In this document: one piece after another, positions 54,201 through 63,686 of the stretch
Numbering within the stretch: the first letter of the stretch is position 1
Layout of the letters: every line of letters begins with the position of its first letter
DNA from: Oegoconia quadripuncta
Lineage: Eukaryota > Arthropoda > Insecta > Lepidoptera > Autostichidae
Length of the DNA stretch: 64,000 nt
Assembly (NCBI GenBank): GCA_949316235.1
Contig: OX438748.1
Coordinates: 11,597,001 to 11,661,000, forward strand
Direction of reading: 5' to 3'
Program-made: the position numbers and the translations under genes
The notes under the pieces: generated by a model
What the model was told of the DNA's origin: nothing
Seen by the model: only the letters and a program-made list of their open reading frames with translations
The model's database searches: none

Positions 54201-55738
54201 GAGGTAGTTTAATTTATATTTAAAAAACCATAATCGAATAAAGCGTTGTGTCATTTGTGAGGGTCGTGTTTGTAGCCTCTTCTACATAATTACATCATTA
54301 AATAAAATATATTAAAAAAAAATTATAAATAGAAAAATTAAAAAAAGGAAAAGAAAATAAAGGAAAATAAGGAACCGTCGGATACACTTTGTATGTATGT
54401 CAAATTATTTGTTCAAATCGCGGAGTCAGCTTCGGGTACAACCCTCGCTGTTTTGTTTAATGCGGCATATTAGAAAATGATAGATCAGTAAATGAAGGAA
54501 AAGCAGGAAATTGACTATGCCGTTTGTCAAAAGATAATTCTGTCAAAATCTCGGAAAATAATTCCAGCTTTATTTTAACAGAGTTTATTACAAGAAACGC
54601 AATTTTGTCAGAATGTGCAGTTATTGTTAATTGCCGTGTACGACTGCTTAAAAGTCAGGCCCTGCTAAAACCATCATTCTTACTTAACTTGTACATTTAC
54701 TTAACTTGTAATAGCCTTCTTAACCAAATTAGCCGACAAACAAAGTTTTTAATTAGATATTGTATTCAAACCTATGAAGTCTGGAGCCGCATTTACACCG
54801 TCAGTTGCATTTCCATTTAACCTTCGATATCTTTCAGGTCTTAATTATTTTTTTTTACAGCTGGTCGCAAAACATCCCCAGACTTACAAGCCGCGGTACT
54901 AGATATCATAGATAGGAAGACTTGTGGCGACCTGCTAGGCCCCTCTTGTAACAGACTATGGTGTGGGTTACAGGACACCCAGATTTGTGCCGGAAAACTG
55001 GAAGGAGGTGTGGACAGTTGTCAGGTTCGATTCAAATACATACTAATGTCATAACTTTTACATCAGACACATTCTGAACAAGTCGATTGTCGATTAACTC
55101 CCTCTTTATGTTTTCCTTCGTACTCCTATATAATATTACCTTAACTGTTTAAATATGTATAATTCGTTATGTTATCTATTCTTTGTATTTTCTTAGAAGT
55201 GGAATTTTTTCAAAAATATCGGTGACCAGAGAGCTGGCAGTTTCCTCTCTTTCCATCGAACAAACACTGTCAGTGTTATCGGGATAATTTTTTTACACTC
55301 GATTTACCTTTTAAATTTCATGAAATAATTCGTATGTTTTTTGTTTATTATTAAATATATTATGTAGGAAAAAGTTTAACGGGAAATTGTTATTCAAGTT
55401 TAACTGAAATTTGTCTATCACTCAGTAGGTGCAAAGGATAATATTATATAACAAAATCCAACCGAGACCCTCCAAAAAATATCATAAAATTTAGCCTGCT
55501 ACCTTAATTGTGTTGTCAACTGTACTTATCTTTTTAATAAATAAAAACTCTTTTACAGGGTGATTCCGGTGGTCCGCTTCAAGTAGGAATTCAACTTCCA
55601 ACTAGTTCTCAAGGCGCAATGCACTATGTTGTTGGTGTAACGTCATTCGGCATAGGTTGCGCATTGGAAAATATGCCGGGCGTTTACACCAAAGTGGCCA
55701 GATACTTGGACTGGATCGAGGGGATCGTATGGCCTTGA
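48168..55738 (+). CDS. Secreted trypsin-like (S1) serine protease, snake-like; 10 coding exons, 400 aa
   Basis: Exons: 48168-48207, 48308-48369, 49995-50088, 50174-50287, 51522-51584, 52485-52570, 52953-53135, 53514-53730, 54861-55024, 55559-55738; all junctions are GT/AG and the phases are continuous (1203 nt). Residues 1-30 are a signal peptide (core [16 protein letters not shown], likely cut before YPSD). Residues 31-138 are a pro-region with only four cysteines (35, 83, 105, 125), so no canonical six-Cys clip domain. The mature enzyme starts [16 protein letters not shown] at 139. The triad is H185 (LTAAHC), D242 (SDIALVEL) and S344 (GDSGGP); D338 predicts cleavage after Arg/Lys. Activation would be after Leu138, as in some snake-group proteases, so a non-tryptic upstream enzyme is inferred. 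It belongs to the lepidopteran snake-like group found in gut or haemolymph; its actual role is not shown. There may be an additional untranslated 5' exon. Confidence 0.9.
48308..48369 (+). CDS. Protease exon 2
   Basis: Acceptor TTTTTTCAG before 48308, donor ACG|GTAAGT. Encodes the rest of the signal peptide and [13 protein letters not shown]. It ends in phase 0. Confidence 0.85.
49368..49690 (-). mobile_element. SINE family B copy in protease intron 2
   Basis: On + it reads CACAACGGGTTAGCACTTGA, ACACCTGATGTTAAGTGAAG, TAGATAAGATGGTGTTAGCT, AGCCAGGCGGAC, TACCCTGCTGGGGATCGAAC and CCCCATGTTGTTTACATT. Full-length, antisense to the protease gene. Confidence 0.82.
49995..50088 (+). CDS. Protease exon 3
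   Basis: Acceptor CCTTTCAG, donor ATAG|GTAACA. Encodes [20 protein letters not shown] then [11 protein letters not shown], a proline-rich part of the pro-region with Cys35. It ends in phase 1. A further short exon in the long preceding intron cannot be excluded. Confidence 0.85.
50174..50287 (+). CDS. Protease exon 4
   Basis: Acceptor TGTTTCAG, donor GCAA|GTAAGT. Encodes [20 protein letters not shown] and [18 protein letters not shown]. The CxxxxPPVPNYxAPGRR pattern is typical of lepidopteran snake-like proteases. It ends in phase 1. Confidence 0.9.
51138..51172. repeat. Perfect 13-bp hairpin in protease intron 4
   Basis: GGTATCATGACAT (51138-51150) and ATGTCATGATACC (51160-51172) pair perfectly around a 9-base loop. 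In RNA it would form a stable stem. Function unknown. Confidence 0.75.
51388..51490 (-). mobile_element. LINE 3' tail with (AAATC)n end, intron 4
   Basis: GAAATCAAATCAAATACGCT then TTATTGTATAATGCG. On the minus strand it reads ...CAATAAAGCGTATTTGATTT, a CR1-like 3' end followed by a short repeat, as at 60418. Confidence 0.5.
51522..51584 (+). CDS. Protease exon 5
   Basis: Acceptor ATTTCCAG, donor GAAT|GTGAGT. Encodes [21 protein letters not shown], a charged helix-like segment with Cys105. It ends in phase 1. Confidence 0.88.
52485..52570 (+). CDS. Protease exon 6 (activation site)
   Basis: Acceptor ATTTACAG, donor ATG|GTAATT. Encodes [14 protein letters not shown], then the mature N-terminus [15 protein letters not shown]. 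Cleavage is expected between Leu138 and Val139. Ends in phase 0. Confidence 0.92.
52953..53135 (+). CDS. Protease exon 7 (catalytic His)
   Basis: Acceptor ATTGCAAG, donor ACT|GTAAGT. Encodes [23 protein letters not shown] with H185, and [12 protein letters not shown]. The acceptor lacks a strong pyrimidine tract immediately before it, but the phase and family alignment leave no alternative. Confidence 0.93.
53228..53470 (+). repeat. Dispersed repeat I, copy 2, in protease intron 7
   Basis: Collinear with 8709-8927: TATAATCTTAAGGATCGTGA, CAGTGATAGAATAA, AACAAATCGGTACCTTG, CATAGACTATTAGATTAAAA, TTTCATTGCGTCGGAAA and TGTAACTATTTTCAAAAAAA. Class unknown. Confidence 0.7.
53514..53730 (+). CDS. 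Protease exon 8 (catalytic Asp)
   Basis: Acceptor GTTTTTTAG, donor ACAG|GTGAAA. Encodes [20 protein letters not shown] with D242, FVQPACLW and [11 protein letters not shown]. It ends in phase 1. The preceding intron contains repeat I copy 2. Confidence 0.93.
53731..54860. other. Protease intron 8
   Basis: 1130 bp, AT-rich, with GATAGATAGATA at about 53938 and an A-rich tract at 54300-54370. The 54524-54820 open frame has no motif. No separate gene. Confidence 0.5.
54861..55024 (+). CDS. Protease exon 9 (specificity Asp)
   Basis: Acceptor TTTTTTACAG, donor TCAG|GTTCGA (weak after the GT). Encodes [36 protein letters not shown] and GGVDSCQ with D338. It ends in phase 0. Confidence 0.93.
55372..55527 (-). 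mobile_element. MITE-like element F, copy 2, in protease intron 9
   Basis: Complement of the interior of 11482-11683: AGTTTAACTGAAATTTGTCT, ATAACAAAATCCAACCGAG, ACCCTCCAAA and TAGCCTGCTAC, ending ACTGTACTT. The left end is eroded. Confidence 0.6.
55559..55738 (+). CDS. Protease exon 10 (catalytic Ser, stop)
   Basis: Acceptor CTTTTACAG. Encodes [15 protein letters not shown] with S344, [35 protein letters not shown] and TGA at 55736-55738. AATTAAAA near 55836 is a possible polyadenylation signal. Confidence 0.94.
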   Translation, partial: GDSGGPLQVGIQLPTSSQGAMHYVVGVTSFGIGCALENMPGVYTKVARYLDWIEGIVWP

Positions 55739-55839
55739 TATTAGATTACCTGCAATTTATTTTTAATAAGTTTAAATATGTACATTCTTATTATGAATTT
55801 TTTACTAGAACGTTGTATTCAAGATAACCAAAGGAAAAA

Positions 55840-56460
55840 TTAAAAAGAAGAGATTTATCAGCTTGAAGAGTACAGTATTTTGAAATGTTGATATTTCAAC
55901 TATACTAATGTATATAGACTAATATTTGAAATTCAGTTATCCATAAAAGGTGTGTATATATCGAAAATTAATTAAATTTATTAAGTTTAAGGTTAAATCT
56001 TTATTTTCCAGATTTCTAGAATTATTAGAATAAGGCTTATATTTCTTTTTCTAATATGAAAAGGCATAAGAGGTGTGTCAGGATCGTAGCAAGTGGAAGT
56101 CTGTGGTCAGGAAACGGGAAACAGACGTGACTTTATATATGTATGAAAAAGCAAAACTTTAAACTCTAAAGCGCTTCATTATTAACCTTTTGTCCCCACG
56201 CTCCTATATAGTGAGAGGGTATCAAGCAGGTGGGCCCAATGCCCAATTGATGGGTTTGTGTCAGACAAGAGGCCACCGAACAATCAGTGTTGCTCCATTT
56301 GCTCTTCTAGGCCATCAACGTGGCTTAACAACTGCCTTCACTTGAAAACAACCAGGACCAATTTATAACATGCCCTCCGAAGCACGGAAACACTGTATTG
56401 ATAATACCACTAGTGGGTACCCATCCAAGGATCGCATGCGCCAGATTTTGATAAATGAAA
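55840..56460. other. Sequence downstream of the protease, with dispersed repeats
   Basis: 56067-56152 is a reversed copy of repeat family E (complement of CCACAGACTTCCACTTGCTA). 56170-56450 (TAACATGCCCTCCGAAGCAC, TACCCATCCAAGGATCGCAT) is a further dispersed repeat of unknown class. Confidence 0.5.
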
Positions 56461-57210
56461 AAGAAGGCGACTGCACCATGAGTGAAATTGTTTGAAAAAT
56501 CCATATACGAAAATATTGAATTGATTAATCTAAAATGTGACTGTGTGATGTGACGAGGATATCGGTTTTTGAGACTACAATCTTAGATTCCTAATTGACT
56601 TCAATCTCACTGGAGATGTACAGTTAAGATGAGCTGAGTAGAAGCTTGCGGACATAAGGCTTCCTAGTCACTTGAATTTGAAAGGTAACGACCTATTAAA
56701 AGAGATTTATATGTTTTCGGGAATACCGACGCTGGCTGTTGGGGAAATTTACTCCTTTGCTGAAGTATTATACTTATAAAGTGATTGTTATCAATAGGTT
56801 AGATATGAACGACTTACGAATAAAAACCTTCACAAAAAATCTTATCAACGAGTAGTAGAGACCAGCAACCTTAGATATGGGAAAAGTACAAAACTTTATA
56901 CTCCATGGAAGAAGTTGTAGAAGACGGCCAATGAAATAGCTCGAGAGCATGCTGTCCAAAAGTCGTGCCTTTTGTCCTGTGGCTATCTTGTCGGGACTGA
57001 GGCGAACTACAGTTAAAGATAATACGCATACATACGCATGTTATCGGAAGCGAGCCTTGATGGAAATTGAGCAAAGCAGAGCGCTTTTAATGTCTATGCT
57101 GGGTATGCACGCCAACCGCCACGCCATTGGCATGGCCTAAAATGGATTAACTGTATCATGGATTAAAGGATATTTATTCGTCACAAAATTAATATATAAA
57201 ATATATAAAA
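56460..57210. other. Unassigned sequence
   Basis: Open frames at 56774-57140 overlap on both strands and have no motif. No gene seen. Confidence 0.4.
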
Positions 57211-57214
57211 CAAG

Positions 57215-57455
57215 TTTCTGTCAACCCACCTCTTCCCGTGGGTGTCGTAAAAGCTATGAGACTTTCCATCAAAAAACGATATACTTAATAGACTTGCACG
57301 TTTTAACGGTAATGAGCTCACTTTTTAGAAATATACAGAAATGGGCCCCCTTGTCTTGTTACGTGCGCCTTTCTGTATACGAGTATTTTGAAAGGTGAAC
57401 CGTGGATATTGTTTCAAGCATGAAACTTGTGAGGTTTGGAACACCCAAATATTTA
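57215..57455 (+). repeat. Repeat family D, 5' part (interrupted)
   Basis: CAACCCACCTCTTCCCGTGG, GTGTCGTAAAAG, CTTTCTGTATACGAGTATTT, GGTGAACCGTGGATATTGTT, GGTTTGGAACACCCAAAT. It breaks at about 57455 and resumes at 59103-59170 (TTTATGTTTGGGGATATCTC, TTTTGGGATAAAATTCGTGA). Confidence 0.7.
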
Positions 57456-57463
57456 TAATATAT

Positions 57464-58479
57464 AGAATAGAATAGAATAGAATAGAATAGAATAGAATAG
57501 AATAGAATAGAATAGAATAGAATAGAATAGAATAGAATAGAATAGAATAGAATAGAATAGAATAGAATAGAATAGAATAGAATAGAATAGAATAGAATAG
57601 AATAGAATAGAATAGAATAGAATAGAATAGAATAGAATAGAATAGAATAGAATAGAATAGAATAGAATAGAATAGAATAGAATAGAATAGAATAGAATAG
57701 AATAGAATAGAATAGAATAGAATAGAATAGAATAGAATAGAATAGAATAGAATAGAATAGAATAGAATAGAATAGAATAGAATAGAATAGAATAGAATAG
57801 AATAGAATAGAATAGAATAGAATAGAATAGAATAGAATAGAATAGAATAGAATAGAATAGAATAGAATAGAATAGAATAGAATAGAATAGAATAGAATAG
57901 AATAGAATAGAATAGAATAGAATAGAATAGAATAGAATAGAATAGAATAGAATAGAATAGAATAGAATAGAATAGAATAGAATAGAATAGAATAGAATAG
58001 AATAGAATAGAATAGAATAGAATAGAATAGAATAGAATAGAATAGAATAGAATAGAATAGAATAGAATAGAATAGAATAGAATAGAATAGAATAGAATAG
58101 AATAGAATAGAATAGAATAGAATAGAATAGAATAGAATAGAATAGAATAGAATAGAATAGAATAGAATAGAATAGAATAGAATAGAATAGAATAGAATAG
58201 AATAGAATAGAATAGAATAGAATAGAATAGAATAGAATAGAATAGAATAGAATAGAATAGAATAGAATAGAATAGAATAGAATAGAATAGAATAGAATAG
58301 AATAGAATAGAATAGAATAGAATAGAATAGAATAGAATAGAATAGAATAGAATAGAATAGAATAGAATAGAATAGAATAGAATAGAATAGAATAGAATAG
58401 AATAGAATAGAATAGAATAGAATAGAATAGAATAGAATAGAATAGAATAGAATAGAATAGAATAGAATAGAATAGAATA
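57464..58479. repeat. Perfect (AATAG)n array, about 203 units
   Basis: About 1016 bp of AATAG without a single visible variant. It joins TATCTTTATTTGC at 58479, so on the minus strand it is the tail ...GCAAATAAAGATA followed by (TTCTA)n. Such perfection indicates very recent expansion, or an assembly in which the true length is only approximated. It is not the insect telomere repeat (TTAGG). Confidence 0.97.
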
Positions 58480-59100
58480 TCTTTATTTGCTTTAAGTGTG
58501 GTTACATTGTATTGGTGGTAATATTGGTAACAGTAGGTTTCTCACACTTAGTCTTTTCATGCATGCAAATATGTCGCTGAATATAATTCAACACAAATTA
58601 TAATACTTTTACAATTACTTAATTAATACCTACTAAACTTTTCAGCAATTTATAACATGTTGTCCAATATTAATGTCAAATTATTTCATAATATAAATTA
58701 TAATTATTACACATCCAATGTTAAAATAAATCAATGAATTTTAAGTAAGTCAATTATATGTCAAAGTAGGTGAAATGAAATGTAATCCCAGTATGTCAAC
58801 AAACAAAACAAACAAACAAACAAAATATTCTTTATTGTACAACAATAAGAAGCATAAAAAGAAATAAGAAAAAGGGTATAGTACAATTTGGCGGCCTTAT
58901 GGCTAAAAGCGATCTCTTCCAGGCAACCTTTGGGTTAGGAAGCATTATGCACATGACATGTCAACTTCCATTCATTTTCATTTCCATTCCAATGTACACT
59001 TAGATCAGCCATACTTAACCGCATGCCAATTTTATCGACAGGGCTAAATCATATAATTCACTTAACAATATTATCATATTCAGCTAATAATAAGATCAAA
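58480..59100 (-). mobile_element. Nested LINE tails beside the pentanucleotide array
   Basis: 58480-58560 (complement ...GCAAATAAAGATA) is the 3' end that carries the array. At 58800-58828 an (AAAC)n run is followed by ATATTCTTTATTGTACAAC and a GGCGGCCTTATGGCTAAAAG block (58830-58950), the 3' end of another CR1-like LINE with its own simple repeat. Together with the array they are inserted into repeat D. Confidence 0.6.
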
Positions 59101-59102
59101 AC

Positions 59103-59175
59103 AAAGCATTTATGTTTGGGGATATCTCTTGACTACTCTTTTGGGATAAAATTCGTGACATTAATTGTATATCTT
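59103..59175 (+). repeat. Repeat family D, 3' part (resumed)
   Basis: TTTATGTTTGGGGATATCTC, TTGACTACTCTTTTGGGAT and TTCGTGACATTAATTG continue the copy broken at 57455. ATTTAT occurs on both sides of the insertion and may be the target duplication. Confidence 0.6.
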
Positions 59176-59219
59176 ATAACTAAACTGAGATTGCGATTGA
59201 AATTATTTGTAGAGTGATT

Positions 59220-60015
59220 AACTACGTATGGCAAAAGCCCCGAGGAAGTACACACTAGAAAGATTCAGACCGATAAACCAAGATATAATAGAGTTCTATT
59301 ACAGGCTGTGAGAGAGTAGATGAATGGTAATCTTAACCAACGTCATGTTAGCTTTAGGATCAGATAACATCAGTTTAATTAAAAGTCTTTTGATCGACAA
59401 CGGCAATAAAACTCAGATTTCTAGTTCATAAATTCCTTTGAATCAATGCAAAAGCGAAATTAGTTTAGGTTCGTCGACCCCTGGCACAGGTTCAATTAAT
59501 TATTCTTCTTGACATCGTCTTGGCGCTCAATCGAGAAAATTTCCAACTTTTCGAAAACTGCTTAAAAGTTTCACCTCAGTTTCTTATATGGGAATTTTCT
59601 GTATTAATGCAGTCGCGTCAAGTCGCCTTCGAAATAAGGTTATTATAACAGTTTGCGTTGCAATTCAAACCGCTTTTATAAATTATATGGTAGGTGGAGT
59701 TTAATTTCTACAAAGTAAAAGAGCTGGCAGCCTCTCACGCAATACATTTTTATCCAGCAAGGGAACTCTGCCAGAGGCTATATTTTTTATTTGCTGTAGT
59801 TCTACCAAATAAATAAACCTCTTTAAATAAATTCACGTATATTAAAGACCTCTGTTAAGCATTTCAGCGTGAATTTTGAACGAGAGGTCATAAAAATGCG
59901 AAAACAACATGTCAATGTGTGAAGTCTCTAAACGTAGTCTAAAAGTACAAGTACGAGTTACTTACAAAAAAGTACAAGTCTTCGATTTGTTAATAGAAAA
60001 AGATTAGATACGAAC
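59220..60015. other. Unassigned sequence
   Basis: No gene or repeat is recognised. The stretch is moderately AT-rich. Confidence 0.4.
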
Positions 60016-60023
60016 ATCAAATT

Positions 60024-60130
60024 TCCCATGACACTACTGGTCTCTGAGTAGTGTCACGGGAGATGATATTTTACCCATGGCACAACCGAAAGGGTCATGG
60101 GAGAGAAAAATCTCCCATGGCACAACTAGT
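60024..60130. repeat. Cluster of short inverted repeats
   Basis: TCCCATGACACTACT (60024-60038) pairs with AGTAGTGTCACGGGA (60047-60061) with one mismatch. CCCATGGCACAACC and GGGTCATGGGAGA follow, then CTCCCATGGCACAACT. The units look like tandem and inverted copies of one CCCATGGCAC-type word. Confidence 0.6.
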
Positions 60131-60258
60131 AGTCCCAAGCGGTAGTACCAAAGTAAAGGAATGCCGAAAAAAAGGCAATTACCACACTGAAACCTCTTTA
60201 AGGTTGGCATCTTTGACTCTCCTGATTTTGTAAATTTCATGAAAGAGATGAAAGTATT

Positions 60259-60418
60259 CCGTACTTCCGTAAAAGAGCAACCCCAGAGTTTCTTGCTCGT
60301 TCTTCTCTGGGGAGTCAGCCTTGTGAATGAGCAGTAAATTTAAATGTAATATTAATAGTGACGTTTTCAAGTGATAATTTTATCCTATGAAATAAAACAC
60401 TTTGATTTGATTTGATTT
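60259..60418 (+). mobile_element. LINE 3' end with (GATTT)n tail
   Basis: GAGCAACCCCAGAGTTTCTT, GCTCGTTCTTCTCTGGGG, AATAAAACACTTTGATTTGA and TTTGATTT. Collinear with 15205-15358, but ending in a repeat of GATTT, the fifth different simple repeat at this type of 3' end. Confidence 0.65.
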
Positions 60419-60795
60419 ATCAAAAATAGCATAACGATAGATCGAATCACCTCGATGAGATCGGTCTCTTCTATATATGCCATTATTTCAGAAAATGTTT
60501 GACATAGGTAGTTGAAATATAATTGTATATGGAGGCTGAAATACGGATGTAGCAAAAAAATTAAATTAGGACTTTTGTGGTTATTTGCAAAAAAAAAAAG
60601 AAATCATAGGCCATCATGTCGGGTATGAATATGAAAACCTATTAAACAGAATTCCTAAATATGTAATGTATTATTTACATCATGTAGATGTCTATCTTAC
60701 CTCCTGTATAGCCTGGTGGTAGTCACATTAAAATATATTGTCTGGTTTTTTGGTTGGAAACTTATATTTGATTCCTAAGAAACGCTTCAATACTG

Positions 60796-61140
60796 TTGTG
60801 CTCTGTGGCTGCGGATGCTCGCTGCAGCCTGTGGCAGCAGAGATACTCAATTGTGTCATCCCTTCCGGTCAAGTCTCTTCCTCCTGGACACGATTTGCCA
60901 TGGCCGACCTGGAAATCCTTAAATCGGCTTCGGACCCAGGTCGGCCGCAGCGAAGATAATCTGTGCAGGTGGAACTTCTCAGATGGTGGGAGTGATTGGT
61001 GCGAGTACGGAGTCTCCCCGCAGACAATGGATCACCATATCTTGCTCCGCGTGTCCTGACAGCTGATTTGACGACTTCCTTGACACCACAAAGAGAGCTG
61101 TTAGAGTGGCTAACTTTTAGTCTAATAAAATTTTGAAACT
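60796..61140 (+). mobile_element. LINE ORF2 C-terminal remnant
   Basis: The frame reads WPTWKSLNRLRTQVGRSEDN, LCRWNFSDGGSDWCEYGVSP and QTMDHHILLR. LNRLRTxVGRS, CxCGxxxQTMDHI is a well-known C-terminal zinc-like region of insect non-LTR ORF2. A frame-breaking indel lies at DHHIL. The 3' UTR with CTAATAAAATTTTGAAACT ends near 61140. Confidence 0.8.
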
Positions 61141-61144
61141 TGCC

Positions 61145-61645
61145 TCGGCTCGAAAAGATGAAGATGAAGAATATTGTTCTTCCCCAACTTACATTAATAA
61201 TATCACAGAAAATTTGAAAATAGCAATACTTTTAGAATAGAGAAATAACAGGATGGACTACTCATAAGACGATTCCCGATTCACGCTTTAATTACACAAT
61301 AATAGTTTTCTTCACCCAACGAAACCCATAAAGTTAAATGGACCTCAAAGAGTTAAAACTTTTTTAAGTAGATCATACGAGTAACTCTGTACTAGTTGGC
61401 CAGTGGTGTATAGACTCATAACTAATCACAACATGGCGAAGTTTCAGGACGAGACGTAGCGTTCAAATCCTATAACTCTGGCGTAACTTCAATCTTTCAG
61501 TTGAGTGGGTGCACTTATGTTATTACTACTGCATCTGCTGCATAACTCCCGTATAGGTGGCAATTTGCCTTAAGTTTCCTCATGCTTCTATATTGTCAAA
61601 TGTAAAATTACGTATTTTACCACTTTGTCGGCGTGATTATGTGTA
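61145..61645. other. Unassigned sequence
   Basis: No gene seen. The 61557-61829 open frame is not coding-like. Confidence 0.4.
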
Positions 61646-61649
61646 TATA

Positions 61650-61725
61650 TATTATGTGGAACTAGATGGCGCTGTGTGTATGTCTAAGGATATTTATGAT
61701 TTATTATTATTTATTAATATATATG
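61650..61725 (+). mobile_element. SINE A 3' end only
   Basis: TATGTGGAACTAGATGGCGC, TGTGTGTATGTCTAAGGATA and TTTATGATTTATTATTATT: tail of family A without the head. Confidence 0.55.
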
Positions 61726-61870
61726 TATATATGGGTATAATATGTATACCCATGCCAAATTACAGCTTTCTATTAATAAGAGCCTCTGAGCTGTGCTGCA
61801 GACAGACAAACGACCTGGCGAAGCTATAACGGTTCATTGTTAATTAAGAAACTCTAAAAAACTGCACTGA

Positions 61871-61950
61871 TACGCCCGGACAAAGACTGGACGCACACAT
61901 ACACACATCGCCGTCAAACACATAACACCCATCGTTATCCGTCGGGGGTA
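61871..61950 (-). repeat. Repeat family C fragment, reversed
   Basis: Complement of GTCCAGTCTTTGTCCGGGCG, GTGTGTATGTGTG, GACGGCGATG and ACGATGGGTGTTATGTGTT. Confidence 0.6.
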
Positions 61951-62308
61951 AAAAAAATACATTTTTTATATTACCCATCAAAACTTCTTCTGCTAGCGAT
62001 ACCTCATAACCCCTTTTCAGCTTAATACACCCTGTTTGAGCCGATAAAAACTGACGATTGAGCAATTCTTCTCTAATGTAAAAATATCCATTATAAGCTC
62101 ACGTTCGAATTTCCCGCGCTTGTAACCCACGCGGGGCCGGAGTAGGGAGAAAAAAGATGGACGCTCGCCTACGCGTCTTGAACTCGCTCTCCGATAAAAT
62201 AATAAAAAACCTGAATGAAAACCCTCTTCAGGTGTGATTATGTTTACTGCATGTCCTAACATGGTGATGGTGTGTTTGGTGTGAGAAGAAACAAACATTA
62301 TCTAACCC

Positions 62309-62545
62309 TGTTTGGTGTAGTGGTTAGAAACTCTGAGCACTATACTAAAAAGTCGCGGGTTCGATTCCCGCTAGGGGCATGTATTGTATGATGAATGATG
62401 AATACGGACATGTGTACCCGAGTTATGGATGTTTTCATTTATAATAAGTATGTATTTAAAAAAAAATGTATTTATGTAGTATATCAACCATCTGCTATCC
62501 ACAACACAAGTCTATAGTTGCTTAATGTGAAACTAGATGATTTTT
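62309..62545 (+). mobile_element. tRNA-derived SINE, subfamily A1
   Basis: GTTTGGTGTAGTGGTTAGAA, GTCGCGGGTTCGATTCCCGC, GAATACGGACATGTGTACCC, CCACAACACAAGTCTATAGT and GTGAAACTAGATG, then a T-run into a family X scrap (ATGATTAACTGGATACTGG). Confidence 0.8.
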
Positions 62546-62589
62546 TTTTTATGATTAACTGGATACTGGATTTTGGTATTGTGTGTATG

Positions 62590-63295
62590 TCCAAATATCT
62601 ATTTATTTATTATTATTATTCTCTACGCGGTCAGCTAGGACTCTGGATCCTTGCATGCATCAGCTTCTATTAGATTGGTGGTATTGTGGACTGTGCTGTA
62701 CGGGATGTTTGGTGTGGTGCTTCAAACAAGAGCTATGGGACTTTCCATATCAAGTGTTTATCTCTTTGCTTTGGTGCGGGATGCCTCAACCTCAGTCAGT
62801 AAGCCTAAGCTACCCGGGTTTGTTACTTTGTTGCATAGGTCCAGGTCTAACTAGGTATTTCACGGCCGCTACACACCCTCTCCGACTAACGTATGTTATG
62901 TTTTCACGCTATAAACAAATGGTTGTGCTATGATACAAACCCACCCACGGTTTTTCAAATAAATGAGCAATTGTGAACCGGTCCACATTAATTATCACGG
63001 CAATTACACAATTTATTGCATTCATAAATTAACGGGTGCCGTTAACATTGCTTTCATTTTGCAATGTGACGTTTGTATACTTTATTTAAGTACCTACAGG
63101 CAATTTTATTTAATAGGCTGGCAGGTTAAGCAAACAATATTTTTTTATTATTAATTTATTATGTTGGTCACATATTCGTTCACGAACAATACAGTTATGT
63201 ACCTACGTATTGAGGGAGCAAACGGCGCAAATAAGGTGGTTGGCAAGCTGCACTTGGCAAATTAATCTCCATTTTAATTTTAGACATCATTGTGT
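62590..63295. other. Unassigned sequence
   Basis: The 62583-62933 frame is rich in Leu, Cys and Trp and reads like noncoding sequence. 62690-62890 is less AT-rich but not recognised. No gene. Confidence 0.35.
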
Positions 63296-63299
63296 TTTA

Positions 63300-63533
63300 T
63301 TTTTTATGCATGACGGGTTCGTACTTGACCTCAATCACACCTGATGTTAAGTGAAGATGAGGTCGAAGGTGGAAGCGTACTGACCCGGAAACCCCAACAC
63401 ATTTGAGGGACTGGCTATCTTACCTCTGACAACCGGAACACAACAATATGCTATTAACATTGTTGCTTGGACGCAGATTTAGATAAGATGGTGGTAGCTA
63501 GCCAGGCGGACATTTAAAATGCCCTACCACCAA
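63300..63533 (-). mobile_element. SINE family B copy, broken at box B side
   Basis: On + it reads TGCATGACGGGTTCGTACTT, GACCTCAATCACACCTGATG, TTAAGTGAAGATGAGG, TAGATAAGATGGTGG, GTAGCTAGCCAGGCGGACAT and GCCCTACCACCA, then stops short of the tRNA-like head. Confidence 0.75.
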
Positions 63534-63686
63534 AATTATCGGAAATTGTGATTAAATTATCGGAAAAATTAAAACCGGATAGAGTACAAGCCATACATGA
63601 AAATACACAAAATATTGGGCTAAATAGTTTGTGTACTACTATCGATTGCGAAGACGCGATTCCCATCACTTTTCAAAATGAACTTT
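63519..63686 (+). pseudogene. Coding-like block, unidentified
   Basis: The frame reads PPKLSEIVIKLSEKLKPDRV, QAIHENTQNIGLNSLCTTID and CEDAIPITFQNEL, ending at TGA 63684-63686. It begins exactly where SINE B is broken. The helical, charged composition looks like a real protein fragment, but I cannot name it; a transposon protein or the last exon of a gene are both possible. Confidence 0.3.

Noticed and set aside
54524..54820. Separate 98-residue gene in protease intron 8
   Set aside because: The composition is low in charged residues, no motif is seen, and it lies entirely within an intron.
57464..58479. Telomeric or satellite centromere block
   Set aside because: The insect telomere repeat is TTAGG, not AATAG, and the array is bounded by a LINE end and an interrupted repeat.
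62583..62933. 116-residue secreted or membrane protein
   Set aside because: Cys/Trp/Leu-rich composition is typical of a noncoding frame; the overlapping frame at 62651 is also open.
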